A stretch of DNA of 64,000 nt from Gilvimarinus gilvus (GCF_030518155.1 NZ_JAULRU010000692.1:1-64000), one strand, 5' to 3'. Shown: positions 27,210 to 37,330, counted from the first letter of the stretch. Notes: generated by a model from the sequence alone, not told the origin. A program made the numbers and translations.

Positions 27210-28247
27210 ATGTTTTTTAAACGCTTTAAAAAAGACGCCAGCGACGAAACCAAAACCGCACCCGCGGAACCCGAGCAGGCCACACCTCCTGACCCCAGCA
27301 CTGGCACGCCCCAGGAAAATTCCAGCAAAGAGGGTTTTTTCAGTCGAATTAAACGCGGCTTAACGCGCACCAGCAGCCAATTTTCCGATGGGCTCGGCAA
27401 TCTGTTTCTCGGCAAAAAAGAAATTGATGACGAGCTGCTAGAGGATATTGAATCCCAACTGCTGGTCGCCGATGTGGGTATGGAGGCCACGGAATCCATT
27501 ATCAACGATCTGACTGATCGGGTGGCACGCAAGCAGTTGGCCGACCCTCAGGCATTGTTTGCCGCACTGCAAGATGCCCTCGGTGAACTGCTAACACCGG
27601 CTGAGTCGCCACTTTTGATTGACACCCGTCACTCGCCTTATGTCATATTAATTGTCGGGGTCAATGGCGTCGGTAAAACCACCACCATCGGTAAATTGGC
27701 CAAGCGCCTGCAGAACGAGGGCAAATCGGTCATGCTGGCCGCCGGCGATACGTTCCGCGCCGCAGCCGTTGAGCAGCTGCAGGTGTGGGGCGAACGCAAT
27801 TCGGTACCCGTCATTGCACAACATACCGGCGCCGACAGCGCCTCGGTCATTTTCGATGCAGTGCAAGCGGCCAAATCACGTGGAATCGACGTGGTAATTG
27901 CTGATACCGCTGGCCGCCTGCACAACAAAGACCACCTGATGGAAGAGCTGTCTAAGGTACGCAGGGTCATGAGTAAACTCGATGTCAGCGCACCCCACGA
28001 AACACTTTTGGTATTGGATGCCGGCACAGGTCAGAACGCGGTTAGTCAGGCTAAGCACTTTATAGCGGCGGCTGGCGTGAGCGGTTTGGTACTGACAAAG
28101 CTCGACGGCACCGCCAAGGGTGGAGTCATTTTCGCGCTCACCCAACAATTCAACTTGCCAGTGCGCTTTATCGGTGTCGGCGAAGGCATTGACGATTTAC
28201 AGCCGTTCGCCGCCAAACCCTTTGTCGAGGCACTGTTTAGGCGGTGA
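27210..28247 (+). CDS. ftsY: Signal recognition particle receptor
   Basis: 345 residues. A short charged A domain (first ~45 residues) precedes the NG GTPase domain: G1 GVNGVGKTTTIGKLAKR, GDTFRAAAVEQL, G3 DTAGRLHNKDHLMEEL, G4 TKLDGTAKGG. It receives SRP-ribosome complexes at the membrane for co-translational insertion. It starts the ftsY-ftsE-ftsX operon; the stop overlaps the ftsE start (GTGA). Confidence 0.97.
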   Translation: MFFKRFKKDASDETKTAPAEPEQATPPDPSTGTPQENSSKEGFFSRIKRGLTRTSSQFSDGLGNLFLGKKEIDDELLEDIESQLLVADVGMEATESIINDLTDRVARKQLADPQALFAALQDALGELLTPAESPLLIDTRHSPYVILIVGVNGVGKTTTIGKLAKRLQNEGKSVMLAAGDTFRAAAVEQLQVWGERNSVPVIAQHTGADSASVIFDAVQAAKSRGIDVVIADTAGRLHNKDHLMEELSKVRRVMSKLDVSAPHETLLVLDAGTGQNAVSQAKHFIAAAGVSGLVLTKLDGTAKGGVIFALTQQFNLPVRFIGVGEGIDDLQPFAAKPFVEALFRR

Positions 28248-28909
28248 TTCGGTTCAGCGGAGTCAGCAAGCGCTACGCTACCGGGCAGGACGCATTGAGC
28301 CGAGTTGATTTTCATATTGACCGCGGCGAGATGGTGTTCCTGACCGGGCACTCGGGCGCTGGCAAAAGCACCCTGATGAAACTGATTATGCTGATGGAGC
28401 GCCCTACCAGCGGGCAGGTAGTGGTGGGCGGGCGCAATACCGAGCGCATTCGCGCCAAACAAATTGCCCATTACCGCCGCGACATAGGTGTCGTTTTTCA
28501 AAACCACCAACTGCTTTTTGACCGCAGTGTGTTCGACAATATTGCCTTGCCACTGCAAGTCGCCGGCTTTCAGAATGCAGACATCGGCCGGCGGGTGCGC
28601 GCAGCGCTCGATAAGGTTGGCCTGCTGCACAAAGAGCGACACAATCCCATTACACTCTCAGGCGGGGAACAACAGCGCGTTGGCATTGCCCGCGCTGTGG
28701 TGAATAAACCGGCTTTGGTTTTGGCCGATGAGCCAACGGGCAATCTGGATCCAGAGTTGTCGGCAGAGATCATGAACCTGTTCCGTCAATTTAACGAACT
28801 GGGAATGACGCTGGTCATCGCCACCCACGACATCGACTTGATTGAACGCATGAACCGGCGCGTACTGCATTTGGAACAAGGTCGTGTCGTGTCCGGCGGG
28901 GGGCTGTGA
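28244..28909 (+). CDS. ftsE: Cell division ATP-binding protein
   Basis: 221 residues from a GTG overlapping the ftsY stop. ABC ATPase with Walker [13 protein letters not shown], signature [14 protein letters not shown], Walker [14 protein letters not shown] and H-loop ATHD. With FtsX it forms the divisome complex that activates septal peptidoglycan hydrolysis through EnvC-type activators. The next gene starts directly after its stop. Confidence 0.97.
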   Translation: MIRFSGVSKRYATGQDALSRVDFHIDRGEMVFLTGHSGAGKSTLMKLIMLMERPTSGQVVVGGRNTERIRAKQIAHYRRDIGVVFQNHQLLFDRSVFDNIALPLQVAGFQNADIGRRVRAALDKVGLLHKERHNPITLSGGEQQRVGIARAVVNKPALVLADEPTGNLDPELSAEIMNLFRQFNELGMTLVIATHDIDLIERMNRRVLHLEQGRVVSGGGL

Positions 28910-29896
28910 ATGGCGCGCCATAACCCCACCCCACCGCGCCCCAAAGGCGCCAGCCAAAGCAGAACGCAGTGGCGCGACCAGCTTGAATCCTGGCAGGCAC
29001 ACCACAGTACTTGCGCCATCGAAAGCTTAATTCGGCTGACCCGATCCCCCCTGCAAAGTTTGCTGACCTGGCTGGTGGTAGCCATTGCCACCGCCCTACC
29101 CGCCACTTTGTATGTGGCGCTGCAAAATGTGCAGTCGCTCGGCTACAACTGGCAGGACTCGAGTCAAATCTCGGTATTTATCAACCGCCAGGCGGCTGGG
29201 CAAGCTATTGAGAAGTGGCGTGTTGAGCTCGCCAACCAACCCGGAATCGAGCAAGTGGTATACATAAGTCCGGACCAGGCACTGGCAGAATTTCGCGAGT
29301 ATTCCGGCCTCGGTGAAGTGCTGAACGATCTGGAAGAAAACCCCCTCCCGCCGGTGCTGCTGGTCCAGCCTGACGCCAGCGCAAGCCAGGGCGAAGTACT
29401 GGAGCAGTTACTGCAAGAGCTCAATGCGCATGCACTCAGCGAAGAAGCCAAACTCGATATGATGTGGGTTAAAAGACTGCAGCAGTTGATCGATCTGGCC
29501 AGCCGGGGCGTATTCTTTCTCGCAGCGCTACTGGTGCTGGGGTTGTTACTGGTGATTGGCAACACCATTCGCCTCGCCATTGAAAACCGCCGCGACGAAA
29601 TTGTGGTGGTAAAACTGGTGGGCGGTACCGACGCCTATGTGCGTCGCCCGTTTCTCTATACCGGACTTTGGTATGGTCTCGGCGGCGGCGTGATCGCCCT
29701 GATTTTACTGGCGCTGGGTCTAACATGGCTGTCAGTGCCAGTGGCAAAGTTGGCGAGTTTGTACCACAGCGAGTTTCGCCTACAGGGGCTTAATTTCTAC
29801 ACCAGCATACAATTGGTATTACTGGCAGGGTTGGTGGGCCTCGCCGGCGCCTGGCTGGCCGTCGGCCGCCATCTGCGGGCTATTAAGCCAGAATAA
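28910..29896 (+). CDS. ftsX: Cell division permease-like protein
   Basis: 328 residues. A cytoplasmic N terminus, helix 1 near residue 45, a periplasmic domain (about 75-180, FREYSGLGEVLNDLEENP) and three C-terminal helices, the FtsX layout. TGAATG junction with ftsE means coupling. It carries the signal from FtsE to periplasmic hydrolase activators. Confidence 0.95.
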   Translation: MARHNPTPPRPKGASQSRTQWRDQLESWQAHHSTCAIESLIRLTRSPLQSLLTWLVVAIATALPATLYVALQNVQSLGYNWQDSSQISVFINRQAAGQAIEKWRVELANQPGIEQVVYISPDQALAEFREYSGLGEVLNDLEENPLPPVLLVQPDASASQGEVLEQLLQELNAHALSEEAKLDMMWVKRLQQLIDLASRGVFFLAALLVLGLLLVIGNTIRLAIENRRDEIVVVKLVGGTDAYVRRPFLYTGLWYGLGGGVIALILLALGLTWLSVPVAKLASLYHSEFRLQGLNFYTSIQLVLLAGLVGLAGAWLAVGRHLRAIKPE

Positions 29897-29985
29897 AGGC
29901 CAAATTTGCTCACAGCGCCGCACCCGTGCTGTTAAGTTATGCTAACCCGTTGAATTTACTCATAAATGACGGGAACTTTTGACTA

Positions 29986-30015
29986 TTGGCAGTCTCTAAT
30001 CAGTAGTGCTAGACT
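29986..30015 (+). promoter_or_regulatory. Candidate sigma-70 promoter for rpoH
   Basis: TTGGCA (29986-29991), an 18-bp spacer and TAGACT (30010-30015) with an upstream TGC like an extended -10, in the 180-bp gap between ftsX and rpoH. Confidence 0.4.
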
Positions 30016-30076
30016 AAACGGCCTCAAACCGATCGGTTCGAAGGCAACAAACGTTATTTTTTGGGAGTTTACGACT

Positions 30077-30937
30077 ATGAGCACATGCTTGCAGCCAATG
30101 GGGAATATGTCGCCTGGGGCGAACCTCAACGCCTACGTGCAGGCTGTCAGCGGCTTTTCCGTCTTATCCCAAGAGGAAGAGCAGGGCCTCGCTGAAGATC
30201 TTTACTACAACGGTAATGTCGATGCCGCAAGGCGTCTGATTATGGCCCACCTGCGCTTTGTTGTGCATATTGCCCGCTCTTACAACGGCTATGGCCTACC
30301 ACTGGGCGATTTAATTCAGGAAGGTAATGTTGGCCTGATGAAAGCGGTAAAACGCTTTAACCCCGAAAAAGGCGTGCGTCTGGTGTCTTTTGCTGTGCAC
30401 TGGATCAAAGCCGAAATACACGAATTCATTTTGAAGAACTGGCGCATTGTCAAAGTGGCGACCACCAAAGCCCAGCGCAAGCTGTTCTTCAACCTGCGCG
30501 GCGCCAAAAAGCGTCTGGCTTGGCTCACCAATGATGAAGCCAAGGCCGTAGCCGAAGACTTGAACGTTGAAGTGAAGCATGTGCGCGAAATGGAAAGCCG
30601 CCTGTCCTCATACGATGCAGCATTTGATGCACCTGAGGGCGATGACGATGACAGCAGCTATGTTGCCCCTGCACATTATTTGGAAGACAAGCGTCAGGAC
30701 CCTGCCGTTCAGCTCGAGGCGGCCAATTGGGAAGCCACTAACGTCAGCGGTCTGGAAAACGCCATGGCACAGCTCGATGACCGCAGCCGTACCATTTTGC
30801 AACGCCGCTGGCTGAACGACGACAAAGCAACACTGCACGATTTGGCCGCCGAATATGGCGTTTCCGCTGAGCGTATTCGCCAGCTGGAAAAAAATGCCAT
30901 GAAGAAAGTGAAAAATATGATGGAGACCGCAGCTTAA
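30077..30937 (+). CDS. rpoH: Heat-shock sigma factor sigma-32
   Basis: 286 residues from the ATG at 30077 (a GGGAG ribosome site lies 10 nt upstream); the frame is open further upstream but without homology. Region 2: [36 protein letters not shown]. The RpoH-specific box [10 protein letters not shown] is present, distinguishing it from other sigma-70 proteins. Region 4 ends with the [23 protein letters not shown]. It directs RNA polymerase to heat-shock promoters. A strong terminator follows. Confidence 0.97.
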   Translation: MSTCLQPMGNMSPGANLNAYVQAVSGFSVLSQEEEQGLAEDLYYNGNVDAARRLIMAHLRFVVHIARSYNGYGLPLGDLIQEGNVGLMKAVKRFNPEKGVRLVSFAVHWIKAEIHEFILKNWRIVKVATTKAQRKLFFNLRGAKKRLAWLTNDEAKAVAEDLNVEVKHVREMESRLSSYDAAFDAPEGDDDDSSYVAPAHYLEDKRQDPAVQLEAANWEATNVSGLENAMAQLDDRSRTILQRRWLNDDKATLHDLAAEYGVSAERIRQLEKNAMKKVKNMMETAA

Positions 30938-30960
30938 ATACTGTTGTCAGCCATCCCGAA

Positions 30961-30987
30961 GGCCGCGCCTCGCGCGGCCTTTTTTTT
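30961..30987 (+). terminator. Intrinsic terminator of rpoH
   Basis: GGCCGCG, 5-nt loop, CGCGGCC, then eight T's, 23 bp after the rpoH stop. Textbook rho-independent form. Confidence 0.92.
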
Positions 30988-31007
30988 AGCCCCCGAGTAC
31001 GATTGCC

Positions 31008-31382
31008 ATGTCACAGCTTATGCTCTCCCTCGCCGCCGTATTGGGTCTTGTTGCCGTTGCCCTCGGTGCCTTTGCCGCTCACGGCCTCAAACACACACTA
31101 GCCGATAATTTGCTGTCGGCCTTTAACACTGGTGTTGAGTACCAGATGTACCACGCCCTGGCGCTCATCGGCGTTGCACTGTTTATCAAAGCTCACCCCG
31201 GGCCGTGGCTCACCGCGTGTGGCGCTTTGTTTTTTGTCGGGACTTTACTGTTCAGCGGCAGCCTCTATGCTCTGGCGCTGACCGGCGCCCGCTGGCTGGG
31301 GCCAATTACGCCCTTAGGCGGCCTGTGCTTTATGCTCGGTTGGGCCTGTTTATTTATCGCCGCAATTAAATACCTCAAGTAA
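31008..31382 (+). CDS. DUF423 membrane protein (YgdD-like)
   Basis: 124 residues with four hydrophobic helices. The DUF423 N-terminal motif LGAFAAHGLKHTL and the YQMYHALALIGVAL motif are both present. The role is not established in bacteria; inner membrane. It precedes trmB by 8 bp on the same strand. Confidence 0.9.
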   Translation: MSQLMLSLAAVLGLVAVALGAFAAHGLKHTLADNLLSAFNTGVEYQMYHALALIGVALFIKAHPGPWLTACGALFFVGTLLFSGSLYALALTGARWLGPITPLGGLCFMLGWACLFIAAIKYLK

Positions 31383-31390
31383 CACATACC

Positions 31391-32092
31391 ATGACTGAAG
31401 AATTTCGCCCCGAGTACAAAAAAAAATCCATTCGCAGTTTTGTCATTCGCGCCGGTCGTATGACCGACGGTCAGAAAAAAGCGTTTGAAACCTATTGGCC
31501 GCAGTATGGTGCCAGCCTGTTCGATGGCCCTTTGAATACCAGCGAGGCATTTGGTCGCGAGGCCGCGCTGGTCCTCGAAATTGGCTTTGGCATGGGCGCT
31601 TCACTGCTGGAGATGGCAAAGAACGAGCCCGATAAAGACTTTATCGGTATTGAGGTACACCCACCTGGGGTTGGCCGGCTAATTCATACCGCGGGCTTAG
31701 AGGAGGTGAAAAACCTCAAGGTCTATATGGCCGACGCCACCGACGTGCTGGAAGACTGCATAGCCGACAACAGCTTGGCTCGCGTACAAATTTATTTCCC
31801 CGACCCATGGCATAAGAAAAAACACAACAAACGCCGCATAGTGCAACCTGCGTTTGTACAGAGGCTGCGCAGTAAACTCGCGATTGGTGGTGTGCTGCAT
31901 CTGGCGACCGACTGGGAAAACTACGCGGAGCATATGAAAGAAGTCATGGATGCGGCCGAAGGCTACATCAACACCGAAAGCAGCGGCAACTTTTCCGCTC
32001 GCCCCGAGTTTCGCCCCATTACAAAATTTGAAGTGCGCGGCGAGAAACTCGGCCACGGAGTGTGGGATTTACTGTACCAGCGCACGGAATAA
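31391..32092 (+). CDS. trmB: tRNA (guanine46-N7)-methyltransferase
   Basis: 233 residues. SAM motif LEIGFGMGASL, NFIGIEVHPPG-type sequence (DFIGIEVHPPGVGRL), and IYFPDPWHKKKHNKRRI, the TrmB signature. Methylates G46 in the tRNA variable loop. ATG at 31391. Confidence 0.96.
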   Translation: MTEEFRPEYKKKSIRSFVIRAGRMTDGQKKAFETYWPQYGASLFDGPLNTSEAFGREAALVLEIGFGMGASLLEMAKNEPDKDFIGIEVHPPGVGRLIHTAGLEEVKNLKVYMADATDVLEDCIADNSLARVQIYFPDPWHKKKHNKRRIVQPAFVQRLRSKLAIGGVLHLATDWENYAEHMKEVMDAAEGYINTESSGNFSARPEFRPITKFEVRGEKLGHGVWDLLYQRTE

Positions 32093-32122
32093 CCCGAACA
32101 CTTAACGCAACAGGAAGAGCGC

Positions 32123-32920
32123 ATGCTTGCACAGCATTTGACCAAGCCCAACCTCTGCGCGGCGCTCCTCGCGGCGGCCTTGTTTATCTACTTAATTGAT
32201 GCTCTGCCGCTGGTCAATTTTATTGCCCTACTCATTTTAAACGGTGCAATTTACGCGCTGTACAGTCTGAACCAAGCATTACCCCACACAAGTTTGCCGC
32301 GCACGCTAGCACACTCTGGACTGTGGTTCGCCTGCCTCATACTAGGATTTTTTATCGCTCTCTACCGCCCCAGCGATTTTAATTATCCGCTGGCGTTTCA
32401 TTTTACTCAGCTCGATTTTCAGCTGTACGCCAACCTGGGCAAGGGTCTGGCCGGCGCACTGGTACTGGTGTGGCTCTGGCCACGCAGCGATAAGGCAAAG
32501 AATATTTGGCTCAGCCTTGCTCTGGCCCTGGTGGCCAGCAGCCTGGTTATCGCATCAGCCAAAGCAATGGGTATACCCTGGGCATTCAAAACACCCTCGG
32601 GCATCGTTTGGTTTCTAGTGATTAATGTCGCGCTAACCGTACTGGCAGAAGAGGCATTTTTCCGGCTGCTACTGCAGGAGAACTTAGCAAAATTACTGGG
32701 CGGAACTAAAGTCGCGATATTGAGTGCGGCACTGGTGAGCGTGGCAATATTTGCACTCGCTCATGTGCCACCTACCCATAAGTTTTTTGCTCTCTATTTG
32801 ATTGCTGGCGGCCTGTACTGCGCGGTGTACACCTACACCCGTAGGCTCTCTATGGCGGTGGCAACTCACGCAGCGGTAAATATTCTTCACTTTACTCTGC
32901 TACCCTACCCTTTGAGTTAG
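32123..32920 (+). CDS. CPBP-family intramembrane metalloprotease
   Basis: 265 residues, eight or so hydrophobic segments. The CPBP (Abi, type II CAAX-prenyl protease-like) motifs are visible: EEAFFRLLLQE near residue 174, FALAHVP, and THAAVNILHF near the C terminus, supplying the Glu, Glu, Arg and His residues. Bacterial members have varied or unknown substrates. GGAAGAGC lies before the ATG. The 3' end overlaps the convergent DJ-1 gene by 29 bp. Confidence 0.88.
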   Translation: MLAQHLTKPNLCAALLAAALFIYLIDALPLVNFIALLILNGAIYALYSLNQALPHTSLPRTLAHSGLWFACLILGFFIALYRPSDFNYPLAFHFTQLDFQLYANLGKGLAGALVLVWLWPRSDKAKNIWLSLALALVASSLVIASAKAMGIPWAFKTPSGIVWFLVINVALTVLAEEAFFRLLLQENLAKLLGGTKVAILSAALVSVAIFALAHVPPTHKFFALYLIAGGLYCAVYTYTRRLSMAVATHAAVNILHFTLLPYPLS

Positions 32921-34005
32921 TCGTGTTTTTTATTTGCTTCGCCAAGCTCAGCAAGTCAATAGCCTTGCCGATCTTGAGTTCCATCAGAGCCACAACGCTG
33001 TGCATTGCGATCAACTGTCGATCCGGTAATATTTGACCTTTTGCGATTGACATTGACAGCTTCTGCCTTGCTTTCAAATTCCCGAAACTCTCGTAACGGC
33101 CCAAAAGTTCCACGGCTCGCTCTTGCCGGGTAACAGGACGTTGCCTGGGCTCGACGCCCAGCTCTCGCACCATAGCCTCGGCCAAAGCCCAAACCGACCA
33201 GGGGTTTTGTCCCGTTAGTAAATTTTGATCTTGTACCACGTGCTCCAGGTATTTAGGCCCCTCACTATACTCAGCGCCCAAATCCTGCAACTTACTCTGC
33301 AGCAAAAATGGAAATAGATTTTCTGCGTCAGACATCAACAGTAACTCTTCGGAGTTAGAGAAACCGGTGATTCTCCTACCACTTAGAAAAGGGGTCGATC
33401 CCTCCAAATAAACATTAACCAACGCTGCCGGACCGTGACACACTGCGCCGATAACTTTTCCCTGCCGGTGGAAGTTTTCGACTAAACGCTGAACATGTGG
33501 ATTATCGGGGATAATCGAACATGGCTCCCTTACCGCCGACAAAGTATATCCCTTGGTAAACATCAGCATGGACCTGCGCCAAAGGAATGCTATTGGTAAC
33601 TTTTCGCATGGCTTCTTGATCATTCAAAAACGCATAGTCATACGCGCCCATATCCTCAGTATCGAAGATTGCAGGAGGCTCGCCACCCAGCGGGCTGGCA
33701 ATGTCTACCGTAAAGCCGTTGGCCTGAAATACATAGTAAGCACGGGCCAGCTCTGTATGCTCATACCCTGTATCAAGCCCTGAGTCCCCCAGCGACTGAG
33801 TGCTCGTTACAACCGCCAATATTTTTGCTGACGCGGATTTCGGCGCACCTCCAGTTACATAAGGTAAATCTTCAGGGCTTGTTTGCTCTATATTTATGCT
33901 GGCCGTACCGGGCTCAAACAGTTCCGCCAACCACAGAAAGCCTCCGGCCAATGGCAGACAGGCAAGCAGCAGTAAAATCACTATTTTTTTAACCATAACA
34001 GACAC
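32892..34005 (-). pseudogene. DJ-1/PfpI-family protein with a frameshift
   Basis: Two overlapping frames make one protein. The first (34005 down to 33502) has an N-terminal membrane anchor (IVILLLLACLPLAGGFLWLA) and the start of a DJ-1/PfpI domain (GYEHTELARAYYVFQANGF, GGKGAMFDYP). The second carries DNPHVQRLVENFHRQGKVIG, the nucleophile Cys in GAVCHGPAALVNV, and the rest to 32892. They join as FDYP/DNPHV if one base is removed from the C run at 33507-33510 (GGGG on the plus strand). About 370 residues if repaired. The C-terminal 80 residues after the DJ-1 core are unlike the family. A sequencing error or a reversible slippage is possible; as written, the enzyme is cut off before its catalytic Cys. 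Confidence 0.8.
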
Positions 34006-34125
34006 CTCAATTTAACGTGTCTGTAGGTTGCGCGACTTAACGTGAAAAACGGGTGAAATGTTCAAACTTTTTGGCTGAAGAACTGACAGCCGCTGAGTGT
34101 TAACTTAAATACATATTAAGCGCGC

Positions 34126-35136
34126 CTAATCTTCTAGCCCGCCCAACACGAATTTACCGATGCTTCGACCTGTTTTTATATCTGCCAGCGCCTGAGTAAC
34201 CCGCTCTGGGGTCATCGCACCCAGGTACTGAGCCATCGTGCTGCGCACTCGTCCGGCATCAACGAGTGCAGCGACTTGCTGCAAAATACGCTGTTGCTGT
34301 TGAATATCGGCGCTAGCAAAAAGTGTGCGCGTGAACATAAACTCCCAATGCACCGAAACACTTTTGCGCTTAAATGGCACAATATTAAGCTCGGCTGGAT
34401 CGTCGATAACGCCCAACTTTCCCTGAGGGGCAATGCATTCAACTATGCTGGCAAGATGCTGTTCTGTGTGAGTTAGCGAAGCCACTAAATCGACTTCGCC
34501 AAAGCCTAGTTTTTTAAGTTCGTCCGTCAGCGACGTGCGGTGATCAACTACAAAGTCGGCCCCAAGCTCTCTCACCCACTCCCGACTTTCCGTGCGCGAA
34601 GCTGTTGCGATCACCGTGAGTCCAGTCAACTGTTTCGCCAATTGAATTAGCATGGAGCCCACGCCACCGGCAGCTCCAATAACTAAGAGGTTGCCTGCAC
34701 TGGACTTGTCAGCGCCAAAACGGTCAAACAATAGTTCCCACGCGGTAATTGACGTTAAGGGCATTGCCGCAGCCTGGAGGAAATCTAAACTGCGGGGCTT
34801 ATGCGAGACAACACGGTGGTCAACCAACTGCCACTGACTTTGACAGCCAGCGCGATCAACAGCGCCCGCGTACCACACTTCATCGCCGACGCTAAAGCCA
34901 CTCACGTCAGCGCCAACGGCTTCGACCACACCGGCCGCATCCCAGCCCAGCACCTGCCTCTCACCCGGGGCGGGCGTTACACGATTGTGTATTTTTCCGT
35001 CTACGGGATTCAGTGCAGTGGCTTTGACGCGAACCAGAATATCCCGGCCGTCGGCCACCGGCGTCGGCACATCAATAATACGTAAAGCTTTGTCACTGGT
35101 CTGTCCATCCGCCGCGCCATAACCAATTGCTTTCAT
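34126..35136 (-). CDS. Zinc-type alcohol dehydrogenase / quinone oxidoreductase family protein
   Basis: 336 residues from the ATG at 35136 (MKAIGYG). Medium-chain dehydrogenase fold: GroES-like N-terminal half (ILVRVKATALNPVDGKIHN, VLGWDAAGVVEAVG) and NADP-binding GAAGGVGSMLIQLAKQL. Structural zinc cysteines are lacking, so it belongs to the zinc-independent quinone-oxidoreductase-like group despite the family name. Probably reduces quinones or enones. Follows the CBS gene by 18 bp on the same strand. Confidence 0.88.
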   Translation of the reverse strand: MKAIGYGAADGQTSDKALRIIDVPTPVADGRDILVRVKATALNPVDGKIHNRVTPAPGERQVLGWDAAGVVEAVGADVSGFSVGDEVWYAGAVDRAGCQSQWQLVDHRVVSHKPRSLDFLQAAAMPLTSITAWELLFDRFGADKSSAGNLLVIGAAGGVGSMLIQLAKQLTGLTVIATASRTESREWVRELGADFVVDHRTSLTDELKKLGFGEVDLVASLTHTEQHLASIVECIAPQGKLGVIDDPAELNIVPFKRKSVSVHWEFMFTRTLFASADIQQQQRILQQVAALVDAGRVRSTMAQYLGAMTPERVTQALADIKTGRSIGKFVLGGLED

Positions 35137-35154
35137 ATACTCGCCCAAGTGTTA

Positions 35155-35589
35155 TTAAAACTGTGGTTTGGTTGCCGCTTTTGCGTAGGCAAGCCCCAGT
35201 GTTTTCATTACATCACGCCATGACACAATGCCCAGCACCGCATTGCTGTCATCGACAATAGGAATACAAGATATAGTATGCTGGTTAAACACACTAACCA
35301 CTTCGGGAAGTCGAGCATCAGGTTTGAGTGTTATTGGGTCGCGCGACATTATTTGATGCGCCCTTTTGTTCAGGCAGGCGAGATCTTTTAAGGTTTCCGC
35401 CGCAGTCCCGATATTGGGGCTAAGCACTTTTAGCAAGTCCCGATCGGAAATTACCCCAACCAGCTCACTGTCACTAATAACCAACAAATGATGAAAACTT
35501 GTCTTTTCGAATAGTGACTTCACTTCCAGCAGGGAGTCATCCATTTCGACAGTGACCACCGGCTGAGTCATAAATTCAGTAACGTTCAT
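35155..35589 (-). CDS. Two-CBS-domain protein
   Basis: 144 residues, two CBS domains in tandem: MTQPVVTVEMDDSLLEVKSL..LVGVISDRDLLK and IMSRDPITLKPDARLPEVVS..VLGIVSWRDVM. CBS pairs bind adenine nucleotides and act as energy or ionic-strength sensors. It starts 19 bp after the Kef-type antiporter stop (GGGGGAAG ribosome site before ATG 35589), so it may sense the state of the cell for the transporter (inference). Confidence 0.9.
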   Translation of the reverse strand: MNVTEFMTQPVVTVEMDDSLLEVKSLFEKTSFHHLLVISDSELVGVISDRDLLKVLSPNIGTAAETLKDLACLNKRAHQIMSRDPITLKPDARLPEVVSVFNQHTISCIPIVDDSNAVLGIVSWRDVMKTLGLAYAKAATKPQF

Positions 35590-35608
35590 CGGCTTCCCCC
35601 TGCACGTT

Positions 35609-37171
35609 TCAACTATCGGTAACGGGTCGCGAATACACCTCTTGCTGTACATGCTCCGCCAACCCCACTCCGGCCTCGGACATTGTCAGGTAGGTTTCAT
35701 TCGCACCAGCGGCATTAATTTTGTCCGCCTCATCCTGAAACAGCGTGTGCGAGGCGATAAAACCTTCGAAACCACGCTGTCTTAATTGCGTTACCGCAAT
35801 CATTTTTGCCTCGATATCGCTCATACTCAGAATGACCGCGCGAATGTTGTCCATACGCAAGCCCTGCCAGAACACCTGGTCTTCTGCATCAGCAAACAGA
35901 ACCGCGCGCCCCTCCTTGCGGTGGCGATCCACTTTGCCTGGATCTGAATCCAACGCGATAAGTCCCGGCACCTTGTCCTTTAACTGTTCGTATGCAGCGG
36001 TACCGGTACGGCCCATGCCAAATATTAAGACTTCCGCATTACCCAGAGATATAGGTTGTTGGTCGGGGTGGTGAATGTTGCGTTCAAAACGCAGTAATCT
36101 AGCCGACAAACGCTCGTAGAATGGGTGTGCAATGCGATTGAGAGGCGCCGATATTACAAACGAGACGGCCACTGTTAAGGCCAGAGGCACCAGCCATTGC
36201 GGCAACACAATAGCGGCCACAATGAGACCAAATTCGCTGTAGTTGGTCAGAGCCAAAGACGTCAAAAATGCACTGCGTGCCCGCAGCTTAAATATCACCA
36301 ACAATAAGAAAAATAGTAGCCCCTTCAGTGGCAGCACAATCGTAGCGGCAGTGGCCAGTACCAGCGCATCCATGCCCGGCAAGCCACTCATGCCAATCTG
36401 TAGAAAAAAGCCCACCAAAAAGACTTCTTTAATACTCCATAGGGAATTGGATAACTCGGTCGCCCGCTTATGTTTGGCCAACAACACCCCAAACGCCAGT
36501 GCCCCGAGCTCTGAGCTCAAGCCCAGCGCCTCAAAGCCAAGACCACCCACGACCAGAGCCAACAACAGCCCCAGTAACACCATAAGTTCGTCGTGGCCGC
36601 AGACATCCAACAGACGGAAAAGCAGTGGGCGCATTAACGGTAGCGCAAGCACCAGAAGCGCCCATGCCGATGGCGTAGTGCCACTGGCGAGGCTGATCAC
36701 CAGCAGCGCCAGCAAATCTTGAATAACCAAAATACCGATGGCGACCCGACCGTGAAAAGCACGCAACTCGCGCTTACTGTCCAACACTTTCGCCGCCAGC
36801 ACAGTACTAGAGAAAGAAAGGGCGACACCAAGCAACAGCGCCTCATACCAGCTTATATCCAATAGCAGGAAGACACCGGGCGTCAGTAAGGTCACCGACA
36901 GGGCGAAATGCAACAGACCGCCGCCAATGACCTCAGGTTGTACCAGATTGCGCACACGCAACTTTAGGCCCACGGTAAATAACAGCAGCAACACCCCCAA
37001 ATGAGCCAGATGCGATATGACCTCGTCGCCATGCGACGGCAACTCCACATAATGGCTCAGCCCACTAATGGCAAAGCCTGCCGCTAAATAGCCCACCAGT
37101 GGGGGCAAGCCCACCGCCCTGACCATCAATCCAAGAGTGAACGCTAAGGCTATCCATACTGCTTCTAACAT
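35609..37171 (-). CDS. CPA2-family Kef-type K+/H+ antiporter with RCK domain
   Basis: 520 residues. About 12 membrane helices (residues 1-360) of the CPA2 type (GYLAAGFAISGL, LLLFTVGLKLRVRNL, FSSTVLAAKVLDSKRE, VIQDLLALLVISLASG), then an RCK N domain with the Rossmann motif LIFGMGRTGTAAYEQL. Closest in layout to YbaL/KefC-like transporters, exporting K+ in exchange for H+. No KefF/KefG-type ancillary protein is adjacent. It is transcribed with the CBS and dehydrogenase genes; the dehydrogenase could link its control to electrophile stress (inference). Confidence 0.9.
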   Translation of the reverse strand: MLEAVWIALAFTLGLMVRAVGLPPLVGYLAAGFAISGLSHYVELPSHGDEVISHLAHLGVLLLLFTVGLKLRVRNLVQPEVIGGGLLHFALSVTLLTPGVFLLLDISWYEALLLGVALSFSSTVLAAKVLDSKRELRAFHGRVAIGILVIQDLLALLVISLASGTTPSAWALLVLALPLMRPLLFRLLDVCGHDELMVLLGLLLALVVGGLGFEALGLSSELGALAFGVLLAKHKRATELSNSLWSIKEVFLVGFFLQIGMSGLPGMDALVLATAATIVLPLKGLLFFLLLVIFKLRARSAFLTSLALTNYSEFGLIVAAIVLPQWLVPLALTVAVSFVISAPLNRIAHPFYERLSARLLRFERNIHHPDQQPISLGNAEVLIFGMGRTGTAAYEQLKDKVPGLIALDSDPGKVDRHRKEGRAVLFADAEDQVFWQGLRMDNIRAVILSMSDIEAKMIAVTQLRQRGFEGFIASHTLFQDEADKINAAGANETYLTMSEAGVGLAEHVQQEVYSRPVTDS

Positions 37172-37263
37172 AATGGGTTATTTCTCTCACAGGCTATTGA
37201 AGTTTAACTATATCAACCTTAGATTAGTTCTTACCATATAGCGGCGCGAACAACCGGCCGCAG

Positions 37264-37322
37264 CTGACAGGACGACCTGTCGGTAATGTCACAACGGGGA
37301 CGGCCCCATCCTTTTTGGAGGT
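37264..37322 (+). promoter_or_regulatory. Guanidine-II riboswitch (mini-ykkC)
   Basis: Two short hairpins with the diagnostic ACGR tetraloops: GACAGG-ACGA-CCTGTC (37266-37281) and GGGG-ACGG-CCCC (37296-37307), 14 bp apart, directly followed by a GGAGG ribosome site (37317-37321) and the exporter start at 37331. Two ACGR hairpins before a guanidinium-exporter gene is the hallmark of guanidine-II, which controls translation by exposing or hiding the ribosome site. Confidence 0.92.
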
Positions 37323-37330
37323 ACCGTTCG

